Shown: positions 8,972-16,835 of the stretch, one piece after another | Position numbering within the stretch: position 1 is the stretch's first letter | Layout of the letters: the number at the start of each line of letters is the position of its first letter | Origin: Rheinheimera mangrovi | GTDB lineage: Bacteria > Pseudomonadota > Gammaproteobacteria > Enterobacterales > Alteromonadaceae | NCBI RefSeq assembly: GCF_003990335.1 | Contig: NZ_CP034683.1 | Span: 1,564,501 to 1,628,500, forward strand | DNA length: 64,000 nt | Direction: 5' to 3' | Translations under genes and position numbers: made by a program | Notes under the pieces: model-generated | The model's input: only the letters and a program-made list of their open reading frames with translations | The model's database searches: none | Told to the model about the DNA's origin: nothing

Positions 8972-9874
8972 ATGAGAAAAGTACTGTTATTTGGTGCAGG
9001 CCCCGGTGCGGTTAACTATATAAATAATCAGAAAGAGCACTGCCACTTTGTTGGCTTTATAGATAATGACAGTCGTAAACATGGCGGCAAATACGCGGGT
9101 TTACCTGTGTATGGTGTCGACGCATTATCCTTACTTGATTACGATAAAATTGTGATTACGACTCAATGGGTTGCTGATGTCAGAAGGCAACTTATTGACC
9201 AGCTCCTAATTGATGAAGCGTTGATTGTTGTGCCTGCGAAGGAGCAGCTCAAAGCGCTTAAGCCATTTGAGCATGCGGCAACATTAGTTCTGGCGAGTCA
9301 GCTGATAGCTAAGTTATCTCAGCAAGCTCAGCATGATCAACTGATGTTGTGGGTAGACTTCGGTACTTTGTTGGGGTTGGTTCGTGACGGCGATATAATC
9401 CCCTGGGATGATGATGTCGACTTTGCCATTACCCCGGATTTAGCTCCATTTTTTTCACATTGGCTTGCTGAACAAATGGTTAGTTTATCTGCGCCTGAAG
9501 GTTGGTCTATAGACGTATTGTGTGATGCCCACGAGCGGATCCAAAGCGTGTTGCTTCGTTGGCAGAATTCTGAAGAAATAAGGCCTTTTACTGTATCTTT
9601 CAGTGTGCGCGAGGAGATAGAAGGTCAAAGCCGACATATGCCCAGTTTGGGAATGTGGTATGCGCCAGCCAAACATTTTTCGGCTCAAGATTGGTTAAAG
9701 TGGAATGGGGTTGAGGTTCCGGTACCCAAAGACAGCGAATCTTATTTAAGTTTTGTCTATGGAGACTGGAAGGTACCAAAGCGAGAGATGCAATTGACGG
9801 ATTATGCAAACTTGCAAGAATCTAGTTTTGAACAGTTTAAAGCTGCTGGCTTACATTCAAAGAAAGTTTATTAA
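8972..9874 (+). CDS. LicD-family phosphotransferase with N-terminal Rossmann-like domain
   Basis: This 300-aa protein has residues 1-90 as the same Rossmann-like domain as its neighbours (KVLLFGAGPGAVNYI, GFIDNDSRKHGG, IVITTQWVADV). Residues 120-290 are LicD: LWVDFGTLLGLVRDGDIIPW followed by DDDVDFAI (127-152), and near the C-terminus YLSFVYGDWKVPKR. LicD enzymes transfer phosphocholine or similar phospho-groups from CDP donors to glycans. With LicC-like cytidylyltransferases upstream and a phosphonate pathway downstream, it is a leading candidate to decorate a polysaccharide. The actual donor could be CDP-linked or a CMP-phosphonate. The N-terminal fusion is unusual. Confidence 0.82.
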   Translation: MRKVLLFGAGPGAVNYINNQKEHCHFVGFIDNDSRKHGGKYAGLPVYGVDALSLLDYDKIVITTQWVADVRRQLIDQLLIDEALIVVPAKEQLKALKPFEHAATLVLASQLIAKLSQQAQHDQLMLWVDFGTLLGLVRDGDIIPWDDDVDFAITPDLAPFFSHWLAEQMVSLSAPEGWSIDVLCDAHERIQSVLLRWQNSEEIRPFTVSFSVREEIEGQSRHMPSLGMWYAPAKHFSAQDWLKWNGVEVPVPKDSESYLSFVYGDWKVPKREMQLTDYANLQESSFEQFKAAGLHSKKVY

Positions 9875-9899
9875 TAATTTTAGTGAAAAGGATGTCATT

Positions 9900-10289
9900 A
9901 TGGAGATAAAACCGCGAATTGCTTTATTTGGTGCAGGCAGTGGTGGGTTGAATGCGTATGAATATCTTAAGAATGATTACGAGCTAGTCGTTTTTGTGGA
10001 CAATGATAAACGCAAACATGGACAAATGTTAAATGGATTTCGGATCATTTCACCACAGGAATTGCGCGATTTTCCGGTAGATAAAATTGTTATAGCCAGC
10101 ACCTATGGTTTACAGATCCATCACCAGCTGATTTTCGAAGAAAAGATTTCTCCTGAAAAAATTATACGTTTATCTGTATCTATGCTAACAAAAGCTAATC
10201 CTCTTTATTATATTGCAGCCTTTACTGTTGCAGCTTTCTGGATATTATCCGCTTTTGTAGTGGTCGCAGCATTACTGTACTGGTTGTAA
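9900..10289 (+). CDS. Rossmann-like domain with C-terminal membrane anchor
   Basis: I take the ATG at 9900, preceded by AAAAGG at 9886-9891. The longer start at 9804 lies inside licD. The 129-aa product has PRIALFGAGSGGLNAYEYL, then VVFVDNDKRKHGQ and IVIASTYGLQIH (copy 3 of the local Rossmann-like domain). It ends with a hydrophobic helix of about 27 residues (102-129), predicting a tail-anchored inner-membrane protein with the domain in the cytoplasm. The GT2 protein encoded downstream has the same domain-plus-tail design. Its 3' end overlaps the convergent TagB-like gene by 18 bp. Function is unknown. Confidence 0.6.
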   Translation: MEIKPRIALFGAGSGGLNAYEYLKNDYELVVFVDNDKRKHGQMLNGFRIISPQELRDFPVDKIVIASTYGLQIHHQLIFEEKISPEKIIRLSVSMLTKANPLYYIAAFTVAAFWILSAFVVVAALLYWL

Positions 10290-11519
10290 TAAATGTTCTA
10301 ACTTAGTCATGCTTTCTTTAGTTGAAAAATAGTAATTCGCTAACTTCTCTTGGCGAAGTTTATATTCTTTTTCCCAATCATCGCTATGGCTTAAGTAACT
10401 TTCTAATTGATTTAACAACTGAGAAAAGCTTTTTGTTAATGGGCCTGCTTCGGTTGAAAATTGCTCATAATCGGGTAATACACCAGTAAAGTTTTTATAT
10501 TCCTCTTGATCATAGGGGATTTGAATGATCGGTCGTTGTAGCAATAAGTAATCTATCAATACACCCGAATAGTCACTTATAAGCATGCTGCAACAATCTA
10601 GCACTGTATTCAGATCGCACAGAAAAGATAACGCCATAATATGTGATGATTGCGCAAGGGTTTGGTTAATTTCTGCAGCAGTTTGGCTGACTCCTCTGTG
10701 CTGATATTCAACATAGGAGCAACTATGCCATTTTGTGATCAGTAAGGCGTTGTATTTTTCCAGCAATGCATTGAGCGCATTAATATCTTCAGTACTCGCT
10801 GCGCCCATAAACTTATCCATACCTGTATCACGCCAGGTAGGGAAGTAACCTATCAAGGTTTTTCCGGTTTGTTTTAGTTGCTGGCGCAGTTGAAGTTCTT
10901 CAGATGATAAATAAGGACATGCTGCATCGAGTAATTGCTGATTACGTGGCAGGTTGGCTGCAACAACATTCTCTAAAGGCAGCTCAAGTACCATACTCAT
11001 ATATTCAAAATGGGCCTGTGTTGGGTAGGCTAGATACTTTTTATGATGTTGGCTGTTCTTGCGATACCACCAGTCATGCAGTCGGCTTTGTATATCTTTA
11101 CTTTGCCAGGGTTTAATGTTGTCCAGACTTTTTAGCGGCACACCGTGCCAAAGGTTTAACCATTTCGCTCCTATACCACTAAACCTGTGTATGTCTGTGA
11201 AACTAACATCAAAAATATGCCAATCAGCTCTAAACCCATACCATAGTCCCTTCATACTTGTTGGGTGAAAACTCATAATGCCAGCTTCGATCGCTTGAGC
11301 TCGCACTTCTGCAGATGGGGATATCCAAATAATAGTTTGCTTGGGCCAATTGCGACGAGCTTGTAGAGCAAAATGTCTGGCATTATCTGCAAAGCGAAGA
11401 CCTTTTGAACCTCCGACAACCCAGATTTTCTTACTACGTGGAATCAGCCAGGACGCAATAAGTGCTGCATGGTAGCGCCAATGGTAGCCAAGAAATGTAA
11501 AAAATGTCGTCCAGTTCAT
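10272..11519 (-). CDS. CDP-glycerol glycerophosphotransferase family protein (TagB/TagF-like)
   Basis: The product is 415 aa if started at 11519 (MNWTTFF). An in-frame ATG at 11555 exists, but the best promoter -10 (TATAAT, 11544-11539) lies downstream of it. Family landmarks are LNLWHGVPLKSL, IGYFPTWRD, ITKWHS and LISDYSGVLIDYLLLQRPII, the C-terminal block with catalytic Asp/Ser. An N-terminal amphipathic or hydrophobic helix suggests peripheral membrane binding. The family polymerises or caps with polyol-phosphate from CDP donors. In this context it may transfer phospho- or phosphono-substituents onto the surface glycan (inference). It is divergent from the GT2 gene and convergent with the preceding operon. 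Confidence 0.82.
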   Translation of the reverse strand: MNWTTFFTFLGYHWRYHAALIASWLIPRSKKIWVVGGSKGLRFADNARHFALQARRNWPKQTIIWISPSAEVRAQAIEAGIMSFHPTSMKGLWYGFRADWHIFDVSFTDIHRFSGIGAKWLNLWHGVPLKSLDNIKPWQSKDIQSRLHDWWYRKNSQHHKKYLAYPTQAHFEYMSMVLELPLENVVAANLPRNQQLLDAACPYLSSEELQLRQQLKQTGKTLIGYFPTWRDTGMDKFMGAASTEDINALNALLEKYNALLITKWHSCSYVEYQHRGVSQTAAEINQTLAQSSHIMALSFLCDLNTVLDCCSMLISDYSGVLIDYLLLQRPIIQIPYDQEEYKNFTGVLPDYEQFSTEAGPLTKSFSQLLNQLESYLSHSDDWEKEYKLRQEKLANYYFSTKESMTKLEHLLQPVQ

Positions 11520-11538
11520 AATAAACTCTGAAAAGTTG

Positions 11539-11579
11539 ATTATAGTCAGTGACATAGTAAAGTGATAACTGTATAAAAT
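11539..11579. promoter_or_regulatory. overlapping divergent promoters for TagB-like and GT2 genes
   Basis: Plus strand: GTGACA (11549-11554), a 17-bp spacer and TATAAA (11572-11577) give a near-consensus sigma-70 promoter with a short leader to the GT2 ATG at 11602. Minus strand: a perfect TATAAT at 11544-11539 with a weaker TTATCA-like -35 about 18 bp upstream faces the TagB-like gene. The two promoters overlap back to back, so only one may fire at a time (inference). Confidence 0.5.
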
Positions 11580-11601
11580 AAATCAAAATGTTGGGGGTAT
11601 C

Positions 11602-13062
11602 ATGGTTTTATTGCCGCGAGTGTCATTGTTTGTATTTTGCTATCAACAGGCTGATTTTATCGAGCAGGCTGTCAATGCTGCACTGGCGCAAGATTATAGT
11701 AACCTGCAGATTATTATTTCAGATGACGCATCTTCTGATGATACTTACCGTCTTGTTGAATCTATTGCAGCGCAGTATCGTGGTCCGCATCAGTTGACGC
11801 TCAATAGAAATGTTCAGAATCTGGGGATAGGTCGGCATTTTATCCATATTATGGATAATCTTGTGGATGGTGAGTTAGTTGTCGCATCTGCAGGTGATGA
11901 TATTTCTGCGCCAAACAGGGTTAGCCGAATTGTTGAAGAATGGCTTGCTCATGGCAAGCCTGCGCTGGTTGCACATGGGCTTGAAGAAATTAATGAGTTG
12001 GGACATTCATTTGCAGGCAGCCGAACTGTGCAATACAGGGTCCAGGAACAACCCTTTCAATGGCCTCAAAGCATGGCATTGCATGACTATCTGAGACATC
12101 CGTATCCATTACCTTATATTGGAGCCGCACTGGCGTACAGAACTGATGTCTATATCAAGTTTGGTACTCCTGCTGCAGAGCCATCCTACGAAGATCACTT
12201 GATGTATTTCAGGGCATTACTCGCAGATGGTATGCATTATTTCCCCCAAGAACTGGTGAAGTATCGCCGGCATGCGAATAACTTTACTGCAAAACCAACC
12301 AAGCCTAAGCCCAAAGTCTTAAACATACCATTGTTGTATCAAAACCTGCTGCAGGAAACAATGACGTTTGCCGCTAATAAGGTTGGTGTGTTTCGACTGC
12401 ACCAACTTACAACCCAGCAATGGCTTGATTACCGAAGCGCCGTGCAGTCGGGACAAACGAGCGCTGATGTGACAGTGGTTGCGACAATATGGCAGATATT
12501 AATCTCGCGTCATCGTCGATTGCTTCTCTTAAAGGGCGGTACTGGTGAGCGGGTACGATTTTTTCGTTACAGAGCGCTTCAAGTGTTATGGGCTCTGCGC
12601 TACAGATTTGGCAAGACTCAATACCGGCATCACGACAGTCTTTTAAATGCAGATTACGCGCCTGCTCTGCGTACAGTTGTATTTGGTGCTGGTACTGGTG
12701 GTGAGAGAGCGTTGGCCAATCTTAGCGGAGGGTTTCATGTTGTTGCTGTGTGCGACAATAATACCAAGCTGCACGGTGGTCAATTCTGTGGTTTGCCTGT
12801 CATCAGTCCTGTCCAATTAAAGCAGGGCATTGACGCTATTGATTGTATTATTGTCGCAAGTACATTTTTTCATGAAATTAAAGCTAAGCTAACCGAGGAG
12901 CTGGACATACCGGCTGGAAAAATCAGCCGGGCATCTTATGCCTGCATTACTCAGCCCTATCCATCAGGGGTCGCCGCTGCGCTCACCTCTGCCCTTATTA
13001 TATCTATAGTCGTTACTATGGTAATAGCGCTGTCAGCTCTACTGATACTTGTGCCGTTTTAA
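11602..13062 (+). CDS. GT2 glycosyltransferase with Rossmann-like domain and C-terminal membrane helix
   Basis: This 486-aa protein starts with a GT2 (GT-A) domain: PRVSLFVFCYQQADFIEQAV, nucleotide-binding IISDDASSDDTY (38-49) and ASAGDD as the DxD-like site, ending near residue 240. Residues 359-450 repeat the local Rossmann-like domain (VVFGAGTGGERAL, VAVCDNN, CIIVASTFFHEI; copy 4). A hydrophobic helix near 459-484 anchors the C-terminus. The GT2 part probably adds a sugar to a lipid-linked or protein glycan. The start follows a GGGGG tract at 11592-11596. The last 47 bp overlap the convergent alcohol dehydrogenase gene. Confidence 0.8.
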   Translation: MVLLPRVSLFVFCYQQADFIEQAVNAALAQDYSNLQIIISDDASSDDTYRLVESIAAQYRGPHQLTLNRNVQNLGIGRHFIHIMDNLVDGELVVASAGDDISAPNRVSRIVEEWLAHGKPALVAHGLEEINELGHSFAGSRTVQYRVQEQPFQWPQSMALHDYLRHPYPLPYIGAALAYRTDVYIKFGTPAAEPSYEDHLMYFRALLADGMHYFPQELVKYRRHANNFTAKPTKPKPKVLNIPLLYQNLLQETMTFAANKVGVFRLHQLTTQQWLDYRSAVQSGQTSADVTVVATIWQILISRHRRLLLLKGGTGERVRFFRYRALQVLWALRYRFGKTQYRHHDSLLNADYAPALRTVVFGAGTGGERALANLSGGFHVVAVCDNNTKLHGGQFCGLPVISPVQLKQGIDAIDCIIVASTFFHEIKAKLTEELDIPAGKISRASYACITQPYPSGVAAALTSALIISIVVTMVIALSALLILVPF

Positions 13063-14203
13063 GCAGTACTTCAGTGCGTTGCAACAGCTGTGTCAGATCT
13101 GAGGCGGCAAATGGCATGATAAAATTACCTGCTCTGTCTGGGTGAAACATTTCATTTGTATGGCTATAAATCTGCGGAAAATTGATTTTAGCTTGTAGTG
13201 CCTGTTCCAGTGGCAGTTGTTGCAATAAGTTTTGGGCAAGTCGCAGAGTAGAACTCAGATGAGCACAGTTTGTTGAGGATTGCACCATTTCCAGTAGAGC
13301 TGGCAAGGTAAAACTGCATGCAAGCCCATGGGGTAGGGCATAATGGCTAGTGAGAGGATAACTAATCGCGTGGGCGATAGCTGTCCTTGTTGTACTGATC
13401 GCCAGACCTGCTAACAAACTGGCCGTTTGCATCCCCTGCCGGGCTTCAAGGTTGGATGGCATTAATAAGGCTGTTATGAAATGATCCGCCAACAAAGCAA
13501 TAGCTTGTTTTGCATAGGCTTCACTCATAGGCGTACTGTGCTTATTCCACAATGATTCAAGACTGTGCGACAAAGCATCTAAACCTGAATACAGAGTTTC
13601 ATCTGCTGGCAGACTCAAGGTCAGGCTGGCGTCCAATAGTGCGACATCCGGATAAACACTGTCGCTGGCCAGCGAATATTTTTGCTTGTGTCTGTTATCC
13701 CAAATAGTAGCGAAAGGCGTTACTTCAGAGCCAGTACCTGCGGTAGTTGGAATTAACAGCAGCGGTAGTCTGGAATTCGGCTGTTTGATACTTTTTTCTC
13801 GAAATAACTTGTTTAGAGGTGAGCTTTCGGCTTTAGCCAAGGCCAGCATTACCGCCATGGCTTTAGCCGCATCCATGGCACTACCGCCTCCTAAACCTAT
13901 TACCGCTGCAACCGGATAGCATGCATACTGTTCGATCCAGTCATCAATGCTGTCTATATCCGGATTGGCAGTGACCTGATCTATTACCAGTAGCTGAAAA
14001 GGCAAAAGCCACTCTGCCAGTTGGGCTGTAACACCACGTTTGGTGAAGCCAGCTGTAGTGATTAGGAGTACGGAAGTTTGAGCTTTAGAAGACTGTTCCG
14101 GCAGGACCAGTTGCAATGCAGATCGCAGAGACTGCTGCAAAGGGCCGCTACAAATACGCACCGGTTGGTAATGTGTCCAAAGGTTATTCACTGACATGAC
14201 CAA
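13016..14203 (-). CDS. iron-type alcohol dehydrogenase, probable phosphonoacetaldehyde reductase
   Basis: This 395-aa group III (Fe) alcohol dehydrogenase has a glycine-rich nucleotide-binding GLGGGSAMDAAKA and PTTAGTGSEVTPFA. Metal ligands are in PDVALLDASL (Asp), GLDALSHSLE (His), AIAHAISYPL and HYALPHGLA (His). Because it lies directly downstream of PEP mutase and phosphonopyruvate decarboxylase, it should reduce phosphonoacetaldehyde to 2-hydroxyethylphosphonate, as PhpC-type enzymes do. This substrate is inferred from context. A transaminase for aminoethylphosphonate is not present, which supports the alcohol route. It overlaps the decarboxylase gene by 20 bp. Confidence 0.82.
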   Translation of the reverse strand: MVMSVNNLWTHYQPVRICSGPLQQSLRSALQLVLPEQSSKAQTSVLLITTAGFTKRGVTAQLAEWLLPFQLLVIDQVTANPDIDSIDDWIEQYACYPVAAVIGLGGGSAMDAAKAMAVMLALAKAESSPLNKLFREKSIKQPNSRLPLLLIPTTAGTGSEVTPFATIWDNRHKQKYSLASDSVYPDVALLDASLTLSLPADETLYSGLDALSHSLESLWNKHSTPMSEAYAKQAIALLADHFITALLMPSNLEARQGMQTASLLAGLAISTTRTAIAHAISYPLTSHYALPHGLACSFTLPALLEMVQSSTNCAHLSSTLRLAQNLLQQLPLEQALQAKINFPQIYSHTNEMFHPDRAGNFIMPFAASDLTQLLQRTEVLLKTAQVSVELTALLP

Positions 14204-15314
14204 GATGTTCCATAAAAGCCAATTTGTTTTGCTCTGGTGTGCTTTTTGGTCTGGCTAAATCAGCTCTTGAACCACAAGCAATAGTGATCTCAAGCATATT
14301 CGGTCCAGATACCGCCGCACATTCGTGCCATATCTGCTGCAATTCAGCAACTGACGATGCTTTGTAATAATGGCGATAGCCAAGTGCAAGCGCCATCGAT
14401 TGAATATCGATATCTCCTGCGACAGTTTGTTGGCCGCCAACAGACTCATGAGCACCATTATTCAGTACTACGTGTAACAAATTATCAGCGTTGCTTTGTC
14501 CTATGATAGCCGCAGCACCAAGATGCATTAATAATGCGCCATCGCCGTCCAGACAAACCACTTTTCGATCAGGCCTTGCCAGTGCCAGCCCAAGAGCTAT
14601 TGAACTGGCATGACCCATTGAGCCTACAGTTAAGAAGTCGCGTTGTGATTGGCCTGCTTGCTCTCTCAGTTCATAGAGCTCTCGCGAGGTTTTCCCTGTA
14701 GTCGCTATGAGCGCTGTTTTGTCGTCCGTCAGCTGTAGTAGAGTCTTGAGGGCCATTTCCCGGCTGAATTGGCTGGATGCGATGGATGCCGCTGCAGATG
14801 TATAAGCAGAGAATGTGTCTTTATGAACCAACAAGGCTACTGGGCTTTGAGTGTGCTGCATAGCTGTGGTGGCTTGTAAAAGTACTTCTCGGAAGTCACT
14901 GGCTGCAGTCAAACTGAAATAGGGCACATCAAGCAAGCTTAACATTTGTGGTGTGATCTGGCCTTGTTTGACATGCTGAGGTTCGTCTTTGACGCCGGGC
15001 TCGCCGCGCCAGCCAATGATAAGCAAGGCGGGGATGCGGTAGACCTGCGCATCGGTCAGTGACGTCAGGGGATTGACCACATTACCTAAGCCTGAGTTCT
15101 GCATATAAACACAAGCTGGTTTACCTGAACCCAGATAATAACCAGCCGCCATCGCCAAAGCACCGCCCTCGTTAGCAGTGATCGTATGTTGGCCTGCTGG
15201 CAAGGTATCATCAATGTAAGCACATAGACTTTGTAATAAAGAGTCTGGTACTCCGGTAAAGAAGTGGATGCCAAGCTTACTCAGCTCTGCAGAAAACTCC
15301 GCCGGGCTTATCAT
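14184..15314 (-). CDS. phosphonopyruvate decarboxylase
   Basis: This 376-aa ThDP-dependent decarboxylase has the short length typical of phosphonopyruvate/sulfopyruvate decarboxylases. The N-terminal GVPDSLLQSLC and TANEGGALAMAAGYYLGSG carry the cofactor-activating Glu. The C-terminal ThDP/Mg motif runs from CLDGDGALLMHLG to VVLNNGAHESVGGQ. It drives the unfavourable PEP mutase reaction forward by decarboxylating phosphonopyruvate to phosphonoacetaldehyde. Its ATG follows immediately on the pepM stop (TAA then ATG), so the two are translated together. This is one of the most secure functional calls in the window because of the pairing. Confidence 0.9.
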   Translation of the reverse strand: MISPAEFSAELSKLGIHFFTGVPDSLLQSLCAYIDDTLPAGQHTITANEGGALAMAAGYYLGSGKPACVYMQNSGLGNVVNPLTSLTDAQVYRIPALLIIGWRGEPGVKDEPQHVKQGQITPQMLSLLDVPYFSLTAASDFREVLLQATTAMQHTQSPVALLVHKDTFSAYTSAAASIASSQFSREMALKTLLQLTDDKTALIATTGKTSRELYELREQAGQSQRDFLTVGSMGHASSIALGLALARPDRKVVCLDGDGALLMHLGAAAIIGQSNADNLLHVVLNNGAHESVGGQQTVAGDIDIQSMALALGYRHYYKASSVAELQQIWHECAAVSGPNMLEITIACGSRADLARPKSTPEQNKLAFMEHLGHVSE

Positions 15315-16616
15315 TTATTTGCCTCCGGGTATCAATTCGAGAATTTGCTGAATGGGCATCATATCGGCGTCGGCTTCCGCAGAGCGACTATGGGTCAATA
15401 TAGACTGTGCTGTTTTGACCATTGCAGGATATGCACTACGCAATAACTGATTGGCATAGATCACCACATTCACGCCGTGGTCTATCAGTTCCTTTTCAGT
15501 AACTTTATTGTAACTGGAAGGGACAGCCACCAAGGTTTTACGGTTTTCTAGCTGATTATATCTTTTGCAGAATTCAAAGACTTCATCTGGCGTTTTTTCT
15601 CTGCTGTGGATCATAATGCCATCAGCTCCAGCGTCCAAAAACGCTTCAGCCCGCTCCATCGCGTGATCAATGCCCATGCCTAAAATCAGGCTTTCAATGC
15701 GGGCTATAATCATGAAGTCGCGAGTAGCCTGTGCATTTTTACCAGCACGAATTTTTGCGCAAAAGTTTTCAATACTGTCCTGAGTTTGCTCGACATCAGT
15801 GCCAAACAAGGAGTTTTTCTTCAGGCCTGTTTTATCTTCTATGATCACTGCAGAGACACCAAGACGTTCCAGTGTTTTAACTGTAAAAACAAAGTGTTCA
15901 GTCTTTCCGCCTGTATCACCATCATAAATAATAGGCTTGGTGGTTACTTCCAGCACTTCGTTCAAGGTCACCATACGCGATGATACGTCAACAGCTTCAA
16001 TATCAGGTTTACCTTTGGCGGTTGAGTCGGTCAGGCTACTGCCCCACATTCCATCAAATTCCTGCAATCCGTTCGCTGTATTTACTTTCGTATTTTCGAT
16101 GATCAGGCCAGACAAGGCGTTGTGTATATCTAAAAAGCGAACTAAAGGTTTAGCTGCCAACATTCGACGCAGCGAACGCAGACGCACGTCAGGGGTGGTA
16201 CCAATTTCTTTCATTGCAGCGTGTAAACGGGTAGAGGATATACCTTGAGTGTAAGGTACTTCTACCAGCTTTCCGTCCCATTGGGCTAAAGCATCGATCA
16301 CTCTTTGCCGGGTTTTTGCCTGCACACCGTCTTGCCAGTCGTCACCATGCACGACAAAATCAGGTTTTAAAAGTTCCAGATTTGGCACGTAATCCAAAGT
16401 GGTTTGCGGGACCACCTGGCTTACGCCTTTGATATTTTCGATCACAATTTTACGTTGCTCGAACGTCATAAAAGGCACTCTTTTATAACTGGCAATAGCT
16501 TGATCTGTTAATAAACCTACGGTGACATCACCCAATTCAGCCGCTTTTTTCAGAATGTTCAGGTGGCCTGGATGAACTAAATCGGCACTCATGCCTACAT
16601 ATACTGTCTTTGTCAT
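15315..16616 (-). CDS. pepM: bifunctional cytidylyltransferase-phosphoenolpyruvate mutase
   Basis: The product is 433 aa in two parts. Residues 1-135 form a cytidylyltransferase of the HxGH superfamily: [15 protein letters not shown] (HPGH at 15-18) and ISSTR (126-130). Residues 145-433 form PEP mutase: YDGDTGG (231-237) and the diagnostic EDKxxxxNS at 260-269 ([10 protein letters not shown]), which separates mutases from isocitrate-lyase relatives. The enzyme isomerises PEP to phosphonopyruvate. The fused domain probably activates the final phosphonate as a CMP ester. Such fusions are known in phosphonate-glycan loci. The SD AGGGA lies just before the ATG. Confidence 0.93.
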   Translation of the reverse strand: MTKTVYVGMSADLVHPGHLNILKKAAELGDVTVGLLTDQAIASYKRVPFMTFEQRKIVIENIKGVSQVVPQTTLDYVPNLELLKPDFVVHGDDWQDGVQAKTRQRVIDALAQWDGKLVEVPYTQGISSTRLHAAMKEIGTTPDVRLRSLRRMLAAKPLVRFLDIHNALSGLIIENTKVNTANGLQEFDGMWGSSLTDSTAKGKPDIEAVDVSSRMVTLNEVLEVTTKPIIYDGDTGGKTEHFVFTVKTLERLGVSAVIIEDKTGLKKNSLFGTDVEQTQDSIENFCAKIRAGKNAQATRDFMIIARIESLILGMGIDHAMERAEAFLDAGADGIMIHSREKTPDEVFEFCKRYNQLENRKTLVAVPSSYNKVTEKELIDHGVNVVIYANQLLRSAYPAMVKTAQSILTHSRSAEADADMMPIQQILELIPGGK

Positions 16617-16651
16617 AAAAATCCCTGAATCATAATACGGAGGAGGTCAGA

Positions 16652-16679
16652 CGTATAACCCAGACAGGTTATCGTCCAA
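16652..16679 (-). promoter_or_regulatory. candidate sigma-70 promoter of the phosphonate operon
   Basis: Reading the minus strand, TTGGAC (16679-16674), a 16-bp spacer and TATACG (16657-16652) lie about 36 bp upstream of the pepM ATG. The spacer contains a 6-bp inverted repeat, ATAACC-N6-GGTTAT (16655-16672), which could be an operator (inference). Confidence 0.4.
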
Positions 16680-16772
16680 CGCTGAAATTTATTTACATAT
16701 TCTTTGTTATTTTCTGCTGTCTGGCCGGAATTTTCCGCTGATACCTTTATCATTTCTTATTATTTATCTACT

Positions 16773-16805
16773 GATAATTTGTTTAAGTAGATAAAAACAA
16801 ACAGA
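16773..16805. repeat. 10-bp inverted repeat between luxC-like and pepM genes
   Basis: TTTATCTACT (16773-16782) and AGTAGATAAA (16796-16805) are perfect reverse complements around a 13-nt loop. It lies 31 bp past the luxC-like stop in a 219-bp gap. It could be an AT-rich terminator of the pse/lux operon or a regulator site upstream of pepM. No clear T-run follows on the minus strand. Confidence 0.4.
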
Positions 16806-16835
16806 ACAACAGTACAGTTATGATGTCTTGTAAAT

